Origin: Eutypella sp. D-1
Lineage: Eukaryota > Ascomycota > Sordariomycetes > Xylariales > Diatrypaceae
NCBI GenBank assembly: GCA_023313575.1
Contig: JAJTTP010000054.1
Span: 1 to 17,627 of the forward strand
Length of the DNA: 17,627 nucleotides
Reading direction: 5' to 3'
The position numbers and the translations under genes were made by a program. A model generated the notes under the pieces. It was not told where the DNA came from, did not search any database, and was given only the letters and a program-made list of their open reading frames with translations. Positions 1-9,881 of the stretch are shown here, one piece after another (positions within the stretch are counted from its first letter, which is position 1; each line of letters begins with the position of its first letter).

Positions 1-1738
<1,738 letters not shown>

Positions 1739-1798
1739 ACTTCATACAATAAATCCTAATATTCCAATAGACATCATGGCATAAACCATTCCTATGTA
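1739..1798 (-). CDS. cox1: cox1 exon ([20 protein letters not shown])
   Basis: This 60-nt exon encodes exactly 20 residues, part of a cox1 membrane helix that leads to the HHMYTVG copper-ligand segment. It starts TAC ATA GGA immediately after G1799, the last base of intron 8. It ends GTA TGA AGT, where TGA is the conserved Trp of IVWS. Both junctions fall between codons. Joined to its neighbours it gives ...[13 protein letters not shown]...VWS-HHMYTVG, a continuous match to fungal cox1. Confidence 0.96.
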
Positions 1799-2146
1799 CT
1801 GATCATAAACTTATTAAAAATTTTTACTATAAATACATAATTATTAATTATATTTGAACATATCAGCTCTCTACACACATATATTCATATTTTAGTTTTT
1901 GCCCCCGTCCCCACCCTACTAATAATAAATTATAACTAAATAAACAGTAAACTTTACTGGTTGCTTATAAATAATTACTTAGTATGCCTATATAATACCA
2001 AATTATATAAATTAAACTAATTATCAATTAAATATGTTTTTTGTGTAGAGAGAATATTCAAAATTGTATAATATGTTTATATTTTTAATAAATCTTATGA
2101 AAATGGACCATCTCTTAACCAATATATTAACAATAATACTTTAAAG

Positions 2147-3022
2147 CTATTTATCCATGAAACTATTTCATTTGATAGTATAATACTTTCAAGCTTTACC
2201 TAAATCTGAGTTATCCGAAGCAGAATGAGCGTGAAGATTTCTAAGTTTATAAAAATCATTTACCATACTAATTCTCATCATTTTCTCAGATCTACAAGGA
2301 TTAACTTTAAAATAATCATTTACCAAAGATAAAACCTCCTTTTTCTTATAACAAGTTCATTTAAAAGCCTCTTGTTTAACCATAGGGTATATTGTACCCC
2401 CGTACAATTCAACTAAAGCTTCTAATATGTATCTATTCTTTTGAACAGCTGTTATAAAAAGTTGACCTGACATTTCATTAAAATATATACTACCATCAGT
2501 ATCAAAAAATCCAGCTAATCATCCACTATGATAAGTTAAAGGTTTAGGATCCTTTAATTCTATTTCATAAATTTCACAAATTCTACCTAATTGTAAAATT
2601 CTTATAGGGTTTCGCATTAACCCATTAATCTTATTAATTAATTTTAATAGGCCTTCTTTGTGATGTAGTCTATATCTTAAATGATTATTTCCACTTATTA
2701 ATTTAACAGATCCGCCAAATTGTTGTTTTATTAAATATAGAATCTTTTTATCTCTAAGTTGTGTAACAATCTCTAAACTACAGTATCCTTTTTTAGATAC
2801 TAAAAAACAACCATCTCCGTCAATAACTCCGGCTAACCATTCGTAAAATTTCATATTTTTGTTATTTTCGCGACCTTCGGTCTCCCTCCTCTGGAGGTCT
2901 TGGTTATCTAGATACTGATAAGAATCATTACTACCTTCATCTTCTTCGCTAGTTTCAGGATTGTCAGATTTCGATACATAATTTAACACTTCAGTTGTCA
3001 AACAAGAGTTTTTAATTAACAT
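2147..3022 (-). CDS. LAGLIDADG homing endonuclease (second ORF of intron 8)
   Basis: This ORF starts at ATG 3022 and stops at TAG 2147-2149: 291 residues with TGA as Trp. It has its own start and is not exon-fused. Residues ~1-60 are a polar, acidic linker containing a run such as SEEDEGSNDS. Motif 1 is WLAGVIDGDG (about 62-71) and motif 2 WLAGFFDTDG (about 168-177). Both keep the catalytic Asp, so activity is plausible. It is a clear paralogue of the C-terminal half of the ORF at 3123-5216: both have YGG/FGG turns, IRNP/MRNP followed by an LQL.RIC segment, then DG-ending motif 2 and a common C-terminal layout. A tandem GC hairpin (2872-2897) encodes linker residues ~43-51. Inferred role: homing of this intron, possibly with maturase activity. 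Confidence 0.88.
2872..2897. repeat. Tandem GC-rich double hairpin inside endonuclease coding sequence
   Basis: Two perfect short hairpins lie two bases apart: GACC-ttc-GGTC (2872-2882) and CCTCC-tct-GGAGG (2885-2897). They stand out as GC-rich in A+T-rich surroundings. They fall in the linker of the intron 8 second ORF without breaking its frame (residues ~43-51, LQRRETEGR). The form resembles the mobile double-hairpin elements described in some fungal mitochondria; that identity is an inference from shape only. Confidence 0.6.
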
Positions 3023-3122
3023 AAATAAATAATTTAAAGTATTAAAAAAAATCGATCACAAACGTATGGCCTCTGAAATTCCTACTAACTGATAATAATA
3101 ATTTTTCATTTACAAAAATGGA

Positions 3123-5216
3123 TTAATAAACAATTTTGTCTCACTTATCTTGAAATTGTATTCATTGGTTGAATTTATCAAGATTCTTAACATCTAAATT
3201 ACTATGATGCTGCAATAGATAAAAATCCTTTATTAAATTAAGCTTACGTTTTTTATAAGATCTTAGAGGACATTTTTGAAAATAATTATCTACTAAATTT
3301 AATATTTCTTCTTTTCTAAAAATAGAATATTGAAACGCATCTTTAGTACTTACAATTCTAATTCTTCCTCCGTACAGTATTTGTAACGGTTCTAGTAAAT
3401 ATTTATTCTTTTGAGTGACACTAATAATTAATTGTCTTGACTTTTCATCAATATAAATCGAACCATCACTATCTATAAACCCACTAAATCAACCATTATT
3501 ATAAGTTAAACCTTTAGGTTCTAGAAGGTTTATTCCATATAAATCACATATCCTGCTTAGTTGAAGCATTCTTAGAGGGTTTCTAATTAAACCATTAACA
3601 TCATTAATTAAATTGATTAAACCTTTAGGGCTTTGTAATTTATATTTCAATACATTAGATCCTGCTATGTTTTTAATAAACCCTCCATATTTGTGTTTTA
3701 TTACATATAATATGGGTTTATCGTTAATATGCATTATAATTTTAAAACTAGAAAAACCTTTTTTAGTAAATTGAAATTGACCGTCTCCATCTATTAATCC
3801 CGCCAACCATTGGCTAAATATAGTTTGATCGGTTATAAATTGCTTTTTGTGATTAGGAATTGGAGTAGTAGAGTAATGTCTTTTATTTACCGAGAAAGTA
3901 ACCTTGCTTGACCGTAAAGTGCTTGGATTCAATACTTTTTGGTTTTTAGTAAGTGAATCTTCACCAGATTCCCCGATTCTACCCTTATTCATTCCTAATT
4001 TTATTTCTTGAATATAATCCAACGCTTCTCTAGTTAAAGTATTATTACCCCCCTTTAGTAATAATACTTTTTTAAAATCGCTAAAATCGGAAGATTTTAC
4101 ACCATGAATAGGGTACTTCTCAAAAAAAGGAATAATTTTATTTTTAATGTCATTTAATCTTGTAACAAGGTAATCCCCATGCATTGGACTGTGAGGTCGA
4201 ATATAATATTTACCACATCCTAAATAATCTACCAAACTTTTTAATAATTCTGCATCTCGTATATGCTGAGTAACTAAAAATCTGAAACCAACAGAACCTC
4301 CTTTTAACGACTCCTTGGTTATCAATAAAAAGCAACCTTCAGCACTTACAAAGCCAGATATTCAATTAGGGTCTAAGATTTTTCTTACTGTAACTTGAGG
4401 TCTTAAAACCGGGATTATTTCAGGGAAAGCTGCTTTTAAATTCTCAGGTAAACCCTTATTTAATACAGCTTTAATTGAAACTACCTTTTGTAAACCTTCT
4501 TTTGTTAAATGCTTCTTACCATTCATTAAATCTATCACTTGTTTAAATAACTGATAGTCTGATCATTTTTGCGAGATCAAAGGATAATTATCAAAGTGAT
4601 TAATAATAACTTGTAAATCTTTCAAAGAACCAACTCAATATTGAATACAATCAGACCCTCTCATTGTAACTGTTCCAACGCCAAAATAATTTTCAATGTC
4701 TTCTACTAATGTTTTATCTTTTATGTGTAAAGCTACCTTGAAAACTAATTCTATAGAAAAACCAATTCTCATTTTAGAATTAGGTCTAACATTAATTAGA
4801 AAGCAACCTTCACCATCAGTAAAACCAGTTACAAAGTAAGGATTTAATTTATTCGCAATAAGGCGAGATCCATCATTATCTTTTGCTACATTAGACAATG
4901 AATGAGTATATCTTAATTGTTTAAAATATTCCATTTTAGGTCAGATCGTGACAAATGAATTAATAAAATTATTATTATTACGGTATTTATGTGAAAACAT
5001 GCATAACCCGGTAAATTCTTTTATACCTGGTTTGAAGTATTCACTTCGTGCTTTGGTTATCTGCGGGTCATCATAAATTACTAAGATTTTTACTAATGAT
5101 ACTCTAAATTCTGATATCATGGGAGTACTTAATAATATATCTAAAAAGAGACTGACTTTCCTGCATATAGTTTGTTGCGTTAATAAAATAAATTTTATTA
5201 AAGAGCTACTTGTGTA
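3123..5216 (-). CDS. Four-motif LAGLIDADG fusion protein, in frame with the upstream cox1 exon
   Basis: With TGA as Trp, the exon frame ...SVFG continues for 697 residues to TAA at 3123-3125. Residues 1-~120 translate the 5' ribozyme region. The first pair of motifs is I-OnuI-like: FVTGFTDGEG (~128-137) and WISGFVSAEG (~285-294), with the family's I(I/K)PFF.KYP-type segments. After a polar linker (about 415-465, containing RHYSTTP) comes a second, different pair: WLAGLIDGDG (~470-479) and WFSGFIDSDG (~576-585), closely related to the neighbouring ORF at 2147-3022. All four motifs keep an acidic catalytic residue. Normal homing endonucleases have one or two motifs in 150-350 residues, so this is two complete enzymes in one frame. 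Each half may work after proteolytic separation; no internal stop or frameshift was seen. Confidence 0.85.
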
Positions 5217-5292
5217 ACCGAAGACTGATTTATTGGAATTCGCAGATATGCTTGTACTAATTATACCAAAACCTGGTATAATTAATATATAA
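5217..5292 (-). CDS. cox1: cox1 exon (YILIIPGFGII ... SVFG)
   Basis: This 76-nt exon encodes one base finishing the Val of HPEV, then YILIIPGFGIISTSISANSNKSVFG. In the oxidase family the HPEVY segment carries the CuB ligand His and the cross-linked Tyr. Here it is split by intron 7, with Tyr at the start of this exon. The intron before ends in G5293 and the exon ends in T5217. The frame joins GAG GT|T TAT upstream and GGT|TAC downstream. Confidence 0.96.
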
Positions 5293-6401
5293 CAAATTTT
5301 TGATAAACCAAACAGTTATTCCAATAATCTGTTTGAATTTATACTCAAGAATTTCACGTTCTTGTTAGGACTTTATCTTAAACAGTAGTATCATTTAATC
5401 TGTTCATTGTACTTTTTAATTTAGAAATTCTTTTAGGCTCATAGCTTAAATGATACCCCTCACTTTGAACTATTAAATGGGCTTTTCTTCATTTTAAATA
5501 ATTAATGTGCTTACTAGATAATAAATGAAAGCGATCAAAATAATTAATAACATTTATGCCTGAACCAGAACTATCTGAAGAATAAGTATATTCATTTTTT
5601 GATTCATCACAGGAAATACTACCACCTAAAAAATCTTTAATTAATAATAGAATATTATTTTTCTGTGGTAGGCTTCATACGAAGTTAGAGCTAGCCACTA
5701 TTTGAAAATTTAATCTAACTTCAACTTTATCACTACTATTAAGTATTTTTATCTGAAAACTACAGGATCTCTGCAAAAGCGATACGGGGGATAAAGCATC
5801 AGAAAACCCGGCTAATCAATGATTTTTTAAATCTTTCTTAAAATTCGTTTTAAAATCAATTTTTTCTCTTAATTCAAGATAATTCTCATTATTTAATATA
5901 TTATCCTTTATCTGATCTAATTTACTTTCCGTTCTAATTTTTTTATTGATTAAATAAATGACTTTTTCCATTCCTTTTTTAGCTGCTATTATTAAAAGAA
6001 AAGCATTTCCATCTTTAACTTTTCTGACACTTCCAAAACCCAAACGTCTTTTAATGTAATAAGCTAAAGAAGCATCTAATGAATGAAATACAATAACCAA
6101 TTGTTGTTTACCATTAAATTCTCCACCACCATCTATTAAACCAGCCAAGTAATGCCCAAATTGATCATCGCAGAGAGGTTTAGAATGTTTAGGTACATGC
6201 ACAGAAATTAATTTCACGTTTTCTGTGTTTACTACAGTTTCGTTGCGTAAAGTCTCGGAGGTTTCATACTTAATATATCTGTCACCTGCTGATTTACCTC
6301 ATTGTTTTAACTTTTTAACTGTATCATTTAAATTGAAGTATTTAAAACTAGATATCAAAGTAGTTCCAGCATATAGCAACGTTAAGAGGCCTACTTTTTC
6401 G
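5293..6401 (-). mobile_element. cox1 intron 7, group I, with LAGLIDADG ORF
   Basis: This 1109-nt group I intron splits the Val codon of HPE-V-Y. P-like ATATGCTGGAAC lies near the 5' end (about 6366-6377), Q-like AATCAGCAGG follows (about 6289-6299), and R is CTCCGAGACTTTACG (6246-6260). S is AAGATAAAGTCC (5368-5379 on the minus strand). R GACTTT and S AAAGTC pair perfectly in P7, with a change on both strands relative to intron 5 (GACTAT/ATAGTC). The ORF fills the R-S interval and its stop codon overlaps S. The remaining 5293-5367 is the 3' peripheral end. Confidence 0.93.
5378..6401 (-). CDS. LAGLIDADG endonuclease with degenerate catalytic motifs, in frame with cox1
   Basis: The exon frame ...GHPEV continues for about 340 residues and ends in TAA at 5378-5380, inside the S element. 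Motif 1 reads LAGLIDGGG (about 85-93): the usual catalytic Asp (LAGLIDGDG) is Gly. Motif 2 reads WLAGFSDA (about 195-202) and is followed by an extra LSPVSLLQR before SCSFQI, where relatives go straight from the acidic residue to the beta strand (as in DADGSFQI). Both active-site acids are thus missing or displaced, although the frame is open throughout. The protein is probably inactive as a nuclease. It could persist as a splicing maturase or be an early stage of decay. The first ~55 residues translate the P-Q-R core. Confidence 0.85.
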
Positions 6402-6423
6402 ACCTCTGGATGACCGAAGAATC
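6402..6423 (-). CDS. cox1: cox1 micro-exon, 22 nt (part of W, FFGHPE, part of V)
   Basis: This tiny exon reads GA TTC TTC GGT CAT CCA GAG GT. The first two bases complete TGA (Trp) with the T that ends the upstream exon, and the last two begin the Val completed at 5292. It therefore supplies FFGHPE, including the His that is a CuB ligand in this family. It is bounded by G6424 (end of intron 6) and starts intron 7 at 6401. Only this placement restores ...QHLFWFFGHPEVYILIIPG. Confidence 0.93.
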
Positions 6424-6620
6424 CAATTCCGTATTATATAATTATTTATAACATCCCTTTAATTATATAACTTAGTATAATATACTAACCTAGGGTAAAA
6501 TACCTAGAGGAATCCGACAGTACATTAAGCAGCATTTCAGCCACCCACCGGTGAACCAGTCTGTAGCGATTTCTTAGAAAACCGACGGTCTTAATTTTAT
6601 TGGGAAAATTTTTGACCGTT
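6424..6620 (-). repeat. Intron 6 duplicated 3' module, copy B (splice-site proximal)
   Basis: 6487-6620 matches 7978-8110 over the R/S core: both contain CAGACTGGTTCACC, GGGTGGCTGAAA, GCTGCTTAATGTA and ACCGTCGGTT on the minus strand. The two copies end in the same TACGGAATTG and upstream ATAATTATATA. In copy B the S element reads TACTGTCGG, against TATAGTCGG in copy A. This loses one P7 pair with CAGACT, suggesting that copy B's core may be relaxed. Confidence 0.8.
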
Positions 6621-6835
6621 AGACTATATTTATTATAATAGTCACACCAATATTGCTCAAGCATTTTATTGTTTCTTTCTAAGAATTGCACAATAAATAA
6701 TATAGCAAGAACTAGGGTTAAGATATACTTAATAGTATTTATCATCTAAGGTCTTATTTTTATTTTCATCTGCCTTAGACAATTATAATAGATTGTAGCT
6801 GCTAAATCTTACCCTTTTTTCCTAATTTATATAAA

Positions 6836-7768
6836 TTATCTCGTTTTATTAATTTGTTTAGCTAAATTAATTAATTCTAATCTAGTATCATTACTTAAAT
6901 GATCTTTATTGACTAATCTATTATAAAGTGATTTTCACTTCAAATAACTATCTTTCTTTTTAGAAATAAGATTATAATTCTCAAAATAAATAAATAAACC
7001 TTTACAATTTTTTAGTCCATTTATCCTAAGTTCTCATACATTATCTGCATGATGACCCACTACAGAACCCTCAATTGAATGTTTATTTAATAATCTCAAG
7101 ATATGTTCAAAAACATATTTATTTGCTTCCCACTTTTGAGTTAATATAAATCTAAATCTAAAAGCAGAACTCTTAGAAAGTAATGAACAAGTAAAAGAAC
7201 CTTCTCCGTCACTTATACCAGATAGTCAACCATCTTCTAAAGTAGGTGTTACACAATTATCCAAAGGAATTATAGTATTAAGATTCTTTCTTATTAACCT
7301 TTCATTAAAAGTAGATAAAAAAATTAAAAATCTCGCTTTCCTTGTAGGAAATACCATGTTCCCATTGAAGAGTAAACAAATTAGATAAAGATTTTTAAAA
7401 TCTTGTATAACAAATCTATGCGTATTTTGTTTAATAGATTGTTTAATCACTCTACCAAAACCTAAATTATCTTTAATGTAATTTAATACTTCTATATCTG
7501 AACTAGATTGAGTAACAACAAAAGATAAGTCACCTCTTTTAGCTAGAATAAAAGAACCTTCTCCTTCTGAAAAACCTATTAGTCATTCTAAAAATCTACT
7601 ATCAGGTTCCTTTAAATCTGGATAATATTCTTTAAATTTAGAGTAAAAAGAAGAAAACTCAAAAGATTTTTGAATTGTACTATCTAATCCTAAAGATATG
7701 CAAGTTATGAAAAATTTTGTAAACCAAACTAATAAAACTATTTTTAATAAACTTCTTACAATTCCGTA
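6836..7768 (-). CDS. LAGLIDADG endonuclease, paralogue without a clear start (second ORF of intron 6)
   Basis: The frame is open for 310 residues from just after a TAG (7769-7771) to TAA at 6836-6838. There is no ATG before the domain; the first residues are a hydrophobic stretch (IVLLVWFTKFFITC). Motif 1 is [10 protein letters not shown] (about 62-71) and motif 2 WLSGISDGEG (about 181-190), both with catalytic acids. It aligns along its length with the first intron 6 ORF: shared F(V/I)(V/I)TQ or ISQD segment, RFVxQD, LFNGN, NVWELRINGL / NIWYFRVNGL and a similar C-terminus. The frame begins inside the 3'-end repeat TACGGAATTG, so translation may use a non-ATG start or depend on a fusion that is not visible. 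The sequence is otherwise unbroken. Confidence 0.8.
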
Positions 7769-8110
7769 CTATATAATTATTTTTATTCTACCCTAATTAT
7801 AAGCTTAATTTCCTAAAAAAAAATTTTTTTTATTTTTACTCTTATCAATCCCTATCCCGATCACCAGGAGGGTGCGGGATTACCCTACGGGTATAAAAAA
7901 AAATTTAGGGATTAGGAGGAGCTAACTTCGTACACACAAAAAATGAGTAGCTTGCTCCTTCAAGAGAAAAAAGGAAACTAACCTGGAATAACTTACCAGA
8001 GGAATCCGACTATACATTAAGCAGCGTTTCAGCCACCCATTGGTGAACCAGTCTGTAACGGTAAGTAAATAACCGACGGTCTTGTCGCGGTAAAGCGGTT
8101 TTAACCGTTA
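7759..8110 (-). repeat. Intron 6 duplicated 3' module, copy A (internal)
   Basis: This is the internal copy of the intron 3' end. Its R/S core (7978-8110) matches copy B at 6487-6620, and it also ends in TACGGAATTG (7759-7768). Its P7 strands (CAGACT with AGTC of TATAGTCGG) pair better than in copy B. Between core and end it carries about 150 extra bases (7800-7960) with a double hairpin that copy B lacks. Confidence 0.8.
7854..7893. repeat. Tandem GC-rich double hairpin in intron 6
   Basis: The first hairpin pairs ATCCCG (7854-7859) with CGGGAT (7875-7880) and CACC (7862-7865) with GGTG (7871-7874), with a two-base bulge and loop AGGAG. It is followed without a gap by TACCC-tac-GGGTA (7881-7893). 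It sits in an A+T-rich insertion present in only one copy of the duplicated 3' module. The form is that of a mitochondrial double-hairpin element. Confidence 0.6.
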
Positions 8111-8575
8111 ACACCAACATAGCTATATGAATATATGGATTATATGTAATTTATATTCATACTTACCTTCTAGGCAAATAATCCTTTATGATAAATAGTT
8201 ATTTCCGTCTAGATATAGAACCGAGAAACTATTATAATATAATTCCTTCTACCAGTTACTTATATTAAGAGATTACAACTAAACAGTAGCTTCTTTTTAT
8301 TTACAGAGGGTAACCCAGCTGTGCCAAAAAGAATATAATAATATAGTCTTTTGATATTATAATATCCAACAAATTTATAAATATATTTCATAAACCAACA
8401 CCTGCTATATTATTATAGATTGATACATTAGAATCATCTAATGATTTAGTTAAGATTTAGCTTCACTACCCTTCAAAGTATATAATAGGAAAAGGATAAA
8501 TGCTCCAGCTTTTTATTTTACGTCCCCAACCCAACTTCACCCCTTGACGAAAAATAATTTTATACCTGTAACCTT

Positions 8576-8640
8576 ACGTAGCGCGCCTACGTTGAAAAAA
8601 AAATAAATCGACGTGCCTAACTCAGTACGCGATTTTTTTT
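8576..8640. repeat. Tandem hairpins in intron 6
   Basis: ACGTAG-cgcgc-CTACGT (8576-8592) is a perfect 6-bp hairpin. It is followed by an A-run and a second stem AAATCG (8605-8610) with CGATTT (about 8630-8635). It lies in the ORF-free stretch downstream of the first intron 6 endonuclease. The GC-rich stems contrast with their surroundings. Confidence 0.45.
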
Positions 8641-8774
8641 TAACTCAAAGCATCCCATTTAGTAGTACGAAATACGAAGTAATGGTCTTTCCTTATTAAC
8701 ATAACGAGGTAGTGCTAAAGCCTCCACTTAACGGACTACTGCTTCCGTTTTTCCAATTGTTTAAATTAATCTTA

Positions 8775-9787
8775 TTAAGAATACTTATTTACAGTTTTAG
8801 ACAGACTTATCAATTTTTGTCTTTGTACAGGATCTAAATGTTCTTCTTGCTTTATAGAATTACGTATTTGTTTTCATAATAAATAACTAGAAGCTTTTTT
8901 AGTTAATAATGTAAAATCTGAATTTTCCAAATAATTAATAACAGCTAAAGTATCATATAAACCATTTACTCTAAAATATCAAATATTGTCATGGTAATGT
9001 CTATTTATAATCCCTACTTTGAAAAGTTCAAAAAGTCTGTCTAAAACCACTTTTTTATTATCAACCCCTTTTTGAGTTAAATCGAAACCAAGGCGATAAT
9101 ACCGGTTTTCCTCACGCAGTGAGGAAAATCCTACATGAAAACACCCCTCTGCGTCTATAAACCCTAGTAATCATGTATCATCTAAGGTTATAGTTTTTGT
9201 TGTTTTAATAGGTTCTATATATTCATAAACACTTGTATCTAATCCAAATTCTTTCAACTTACTTAAGGCACGACTTCTAGACTTTTTAATACTTATGTTA
9301 AGCGCATATAAAAATTTATTAAAAGACTCCAGCTTATCCGGAGTTCTAAGATTACCATTAAAAATTAAAGCAATCAAATACAAACCTAATTTATCTTGAA
9401 CTACAAATCGTGAAGTAGTTTTTCCTTGAGATAGAACTTTCCCAAGGTTAAGTTCTTTTTGAATATACTCTAAGACTTGTTTATCTCTGGTATCTTGACT
9501 AATTACAAAATAAAGATCACCTCTTGTTGATTTAATAAAACTACCGTCTCCTTCACTAAACCCAATTAACCAGTTTAGAAACTCAGGGCTCGGTTGTTTA
9601 TTTTTTCCTGCATCTGTATTTTTTACGGCTACGCATCTGGCATTTAATTGATAATATTTTTTAAACATATCTTCTTTATCTCCTTTATACAGTAACTGCG
9701 CAGATATTGAAGTATGTAATGCCTCTAAAGTCGGTTGATAATTAAAATAAGTACCGCAATAATAAATAAAAATAAAAACAGGGCCGT
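8775..9787 (-). CDS. Double LAGLIDADG endonuclease, in frame with the upstream cox1 exon (first ORF of intron 6)
   Basis: The exon frame ...DPILFQHLF continues as Y GPVFIF... for about 337 residues to TAA at 8775-8777. Motif 1 is [10 protein letters not shown] (about 72-81) and motif 2 [10 protein letters not shown] (about 205-214), both with catalytic acids; it looks intact. The first ~60 residues overlap the 5' ribozyme region. The rest of the core (R and S) follows at 7978-8110. A perfect 10-bp hairpin (9106-9128) lies in frame shortly after motif 2 and encodes the polar LREEN segment. Expected function is homing of intron 6. Its paralogue is the ORF at 6836-7768. Confidence 0.9.
9106..9128. 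repeat. Perfect hairpin within endonuclease coding sequence
   Basis: TTTTCCTCAC (9106-9115) and GTGAGGAAAA (9119-9128) form a 10-bp perfect stem with a three-base loop. It lies in the loop after motif 2 of the first intron 6 endonuclease and keeps the frame. It could be an inserted palindromic element. Confidence 0.6.
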
Positions 9788-9881
9788 AGAAAAGATGTTG
9801 GAACAGAATAGGATCACCCCCACCTGCTAATTCAAAAAATGAGGTATTGAAATTTCTATCTGTCAATACCATAGTTATTCC
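9788..9881 (-). CDS. cox1: cox1 exon ([31 protein letters not shown])
   Basis: This 94-nt exon encodes 31 residues plus the first base (T) of the next Trp codon. It carries the very conserved cox1 block [10 protein letters not shown]...GGGDP(I)L.QHLFW. It starts GGA ATA ACT ATG immediately after G9882, the last base of intron 5, and ends CTT TTC T at 9788. The ATG near its start is an internal Met, not a gene start. Joined frames give [17 protein letters not shown]. Confidence 0.96.

Larger units (their letters stand above)
1799..5216 (-). mobile_element. cox1 intron 8, composite group I intron with two endonuclease ORFs
   Basis: This 3418-nt intron lies between ...SVFG (exon ends in T5217) and YIGMVYA (intron ends in G1799). 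It carries more than one intron's worth of parts. Near the 5' end there is P-like sequence (ATATGCAGGAAAG, about 5158-5170), then a long ORF. Between the two ORFs lies a clear R element, TTTCAGAGGCCATACGTT (3061-3078). An S element AAGAGATGGTCC is at 2105-2116; GGCCAT of R pairs with ATGGTC of S to form P7. The second ORF therefore sits in the R-S interval. A perfect 11-bp inverted repeat (1867-1877 with 2042-2052, CTCTCTACACA) may form a 3' peripheral stem. The rest of 1800-2100 is A+T-rich with a C-rich patch near 1901-1916. Confidence 0.87.
6424..9787 (-). mobile_element. cox1 intron 6, group I, with two endonucleases and a duplicated 3' core
   Basis: This 3364-nt intron lies between ...QHLF-T (exon end 9788) and the 22-nt exon (intron ends in G6424). 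An in-frame endonuclease (8775-9787) is followed by R/S-type core (7978-8110, with CAGACTGG and TATAGTCGG) and a 3'-end-like sequence TACGGAATTG (7759-7768). Directly after this comes a second endonuclease (6836-7768), a second R/S core (6487-6620) and a second TACGGAATTG (6424-6433), which is the real 3' splice end. No second 5' half was recognised. The stretch 8111-8774 holds no ORF; it is A+T-rich intron sequence with GC hairpins at 8576-8640. The stretch 6621-6835 holds no gene. Confidence 0.88.

Noticed and set aside
6225..6413. Plus-strand open frame
   Set aside because: It is antisense to a cox1 micro-exon and the intron 7 core; the minus strand explains the sequence.
6485..6745. 86-codon minus-strand frame in intron 6
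   Set aside because: It translates the R/S ribozyme core and its flank; the duplicate core at 7978-8110 does not keep the frame.
6424..9787. Two complete tandem introns with a cox1 exon between them
   Set aside because: No cox1 coding base lies between the two 3'-end repeats and no second 5' half was found; one intron with a duplicated 3' module fits better.
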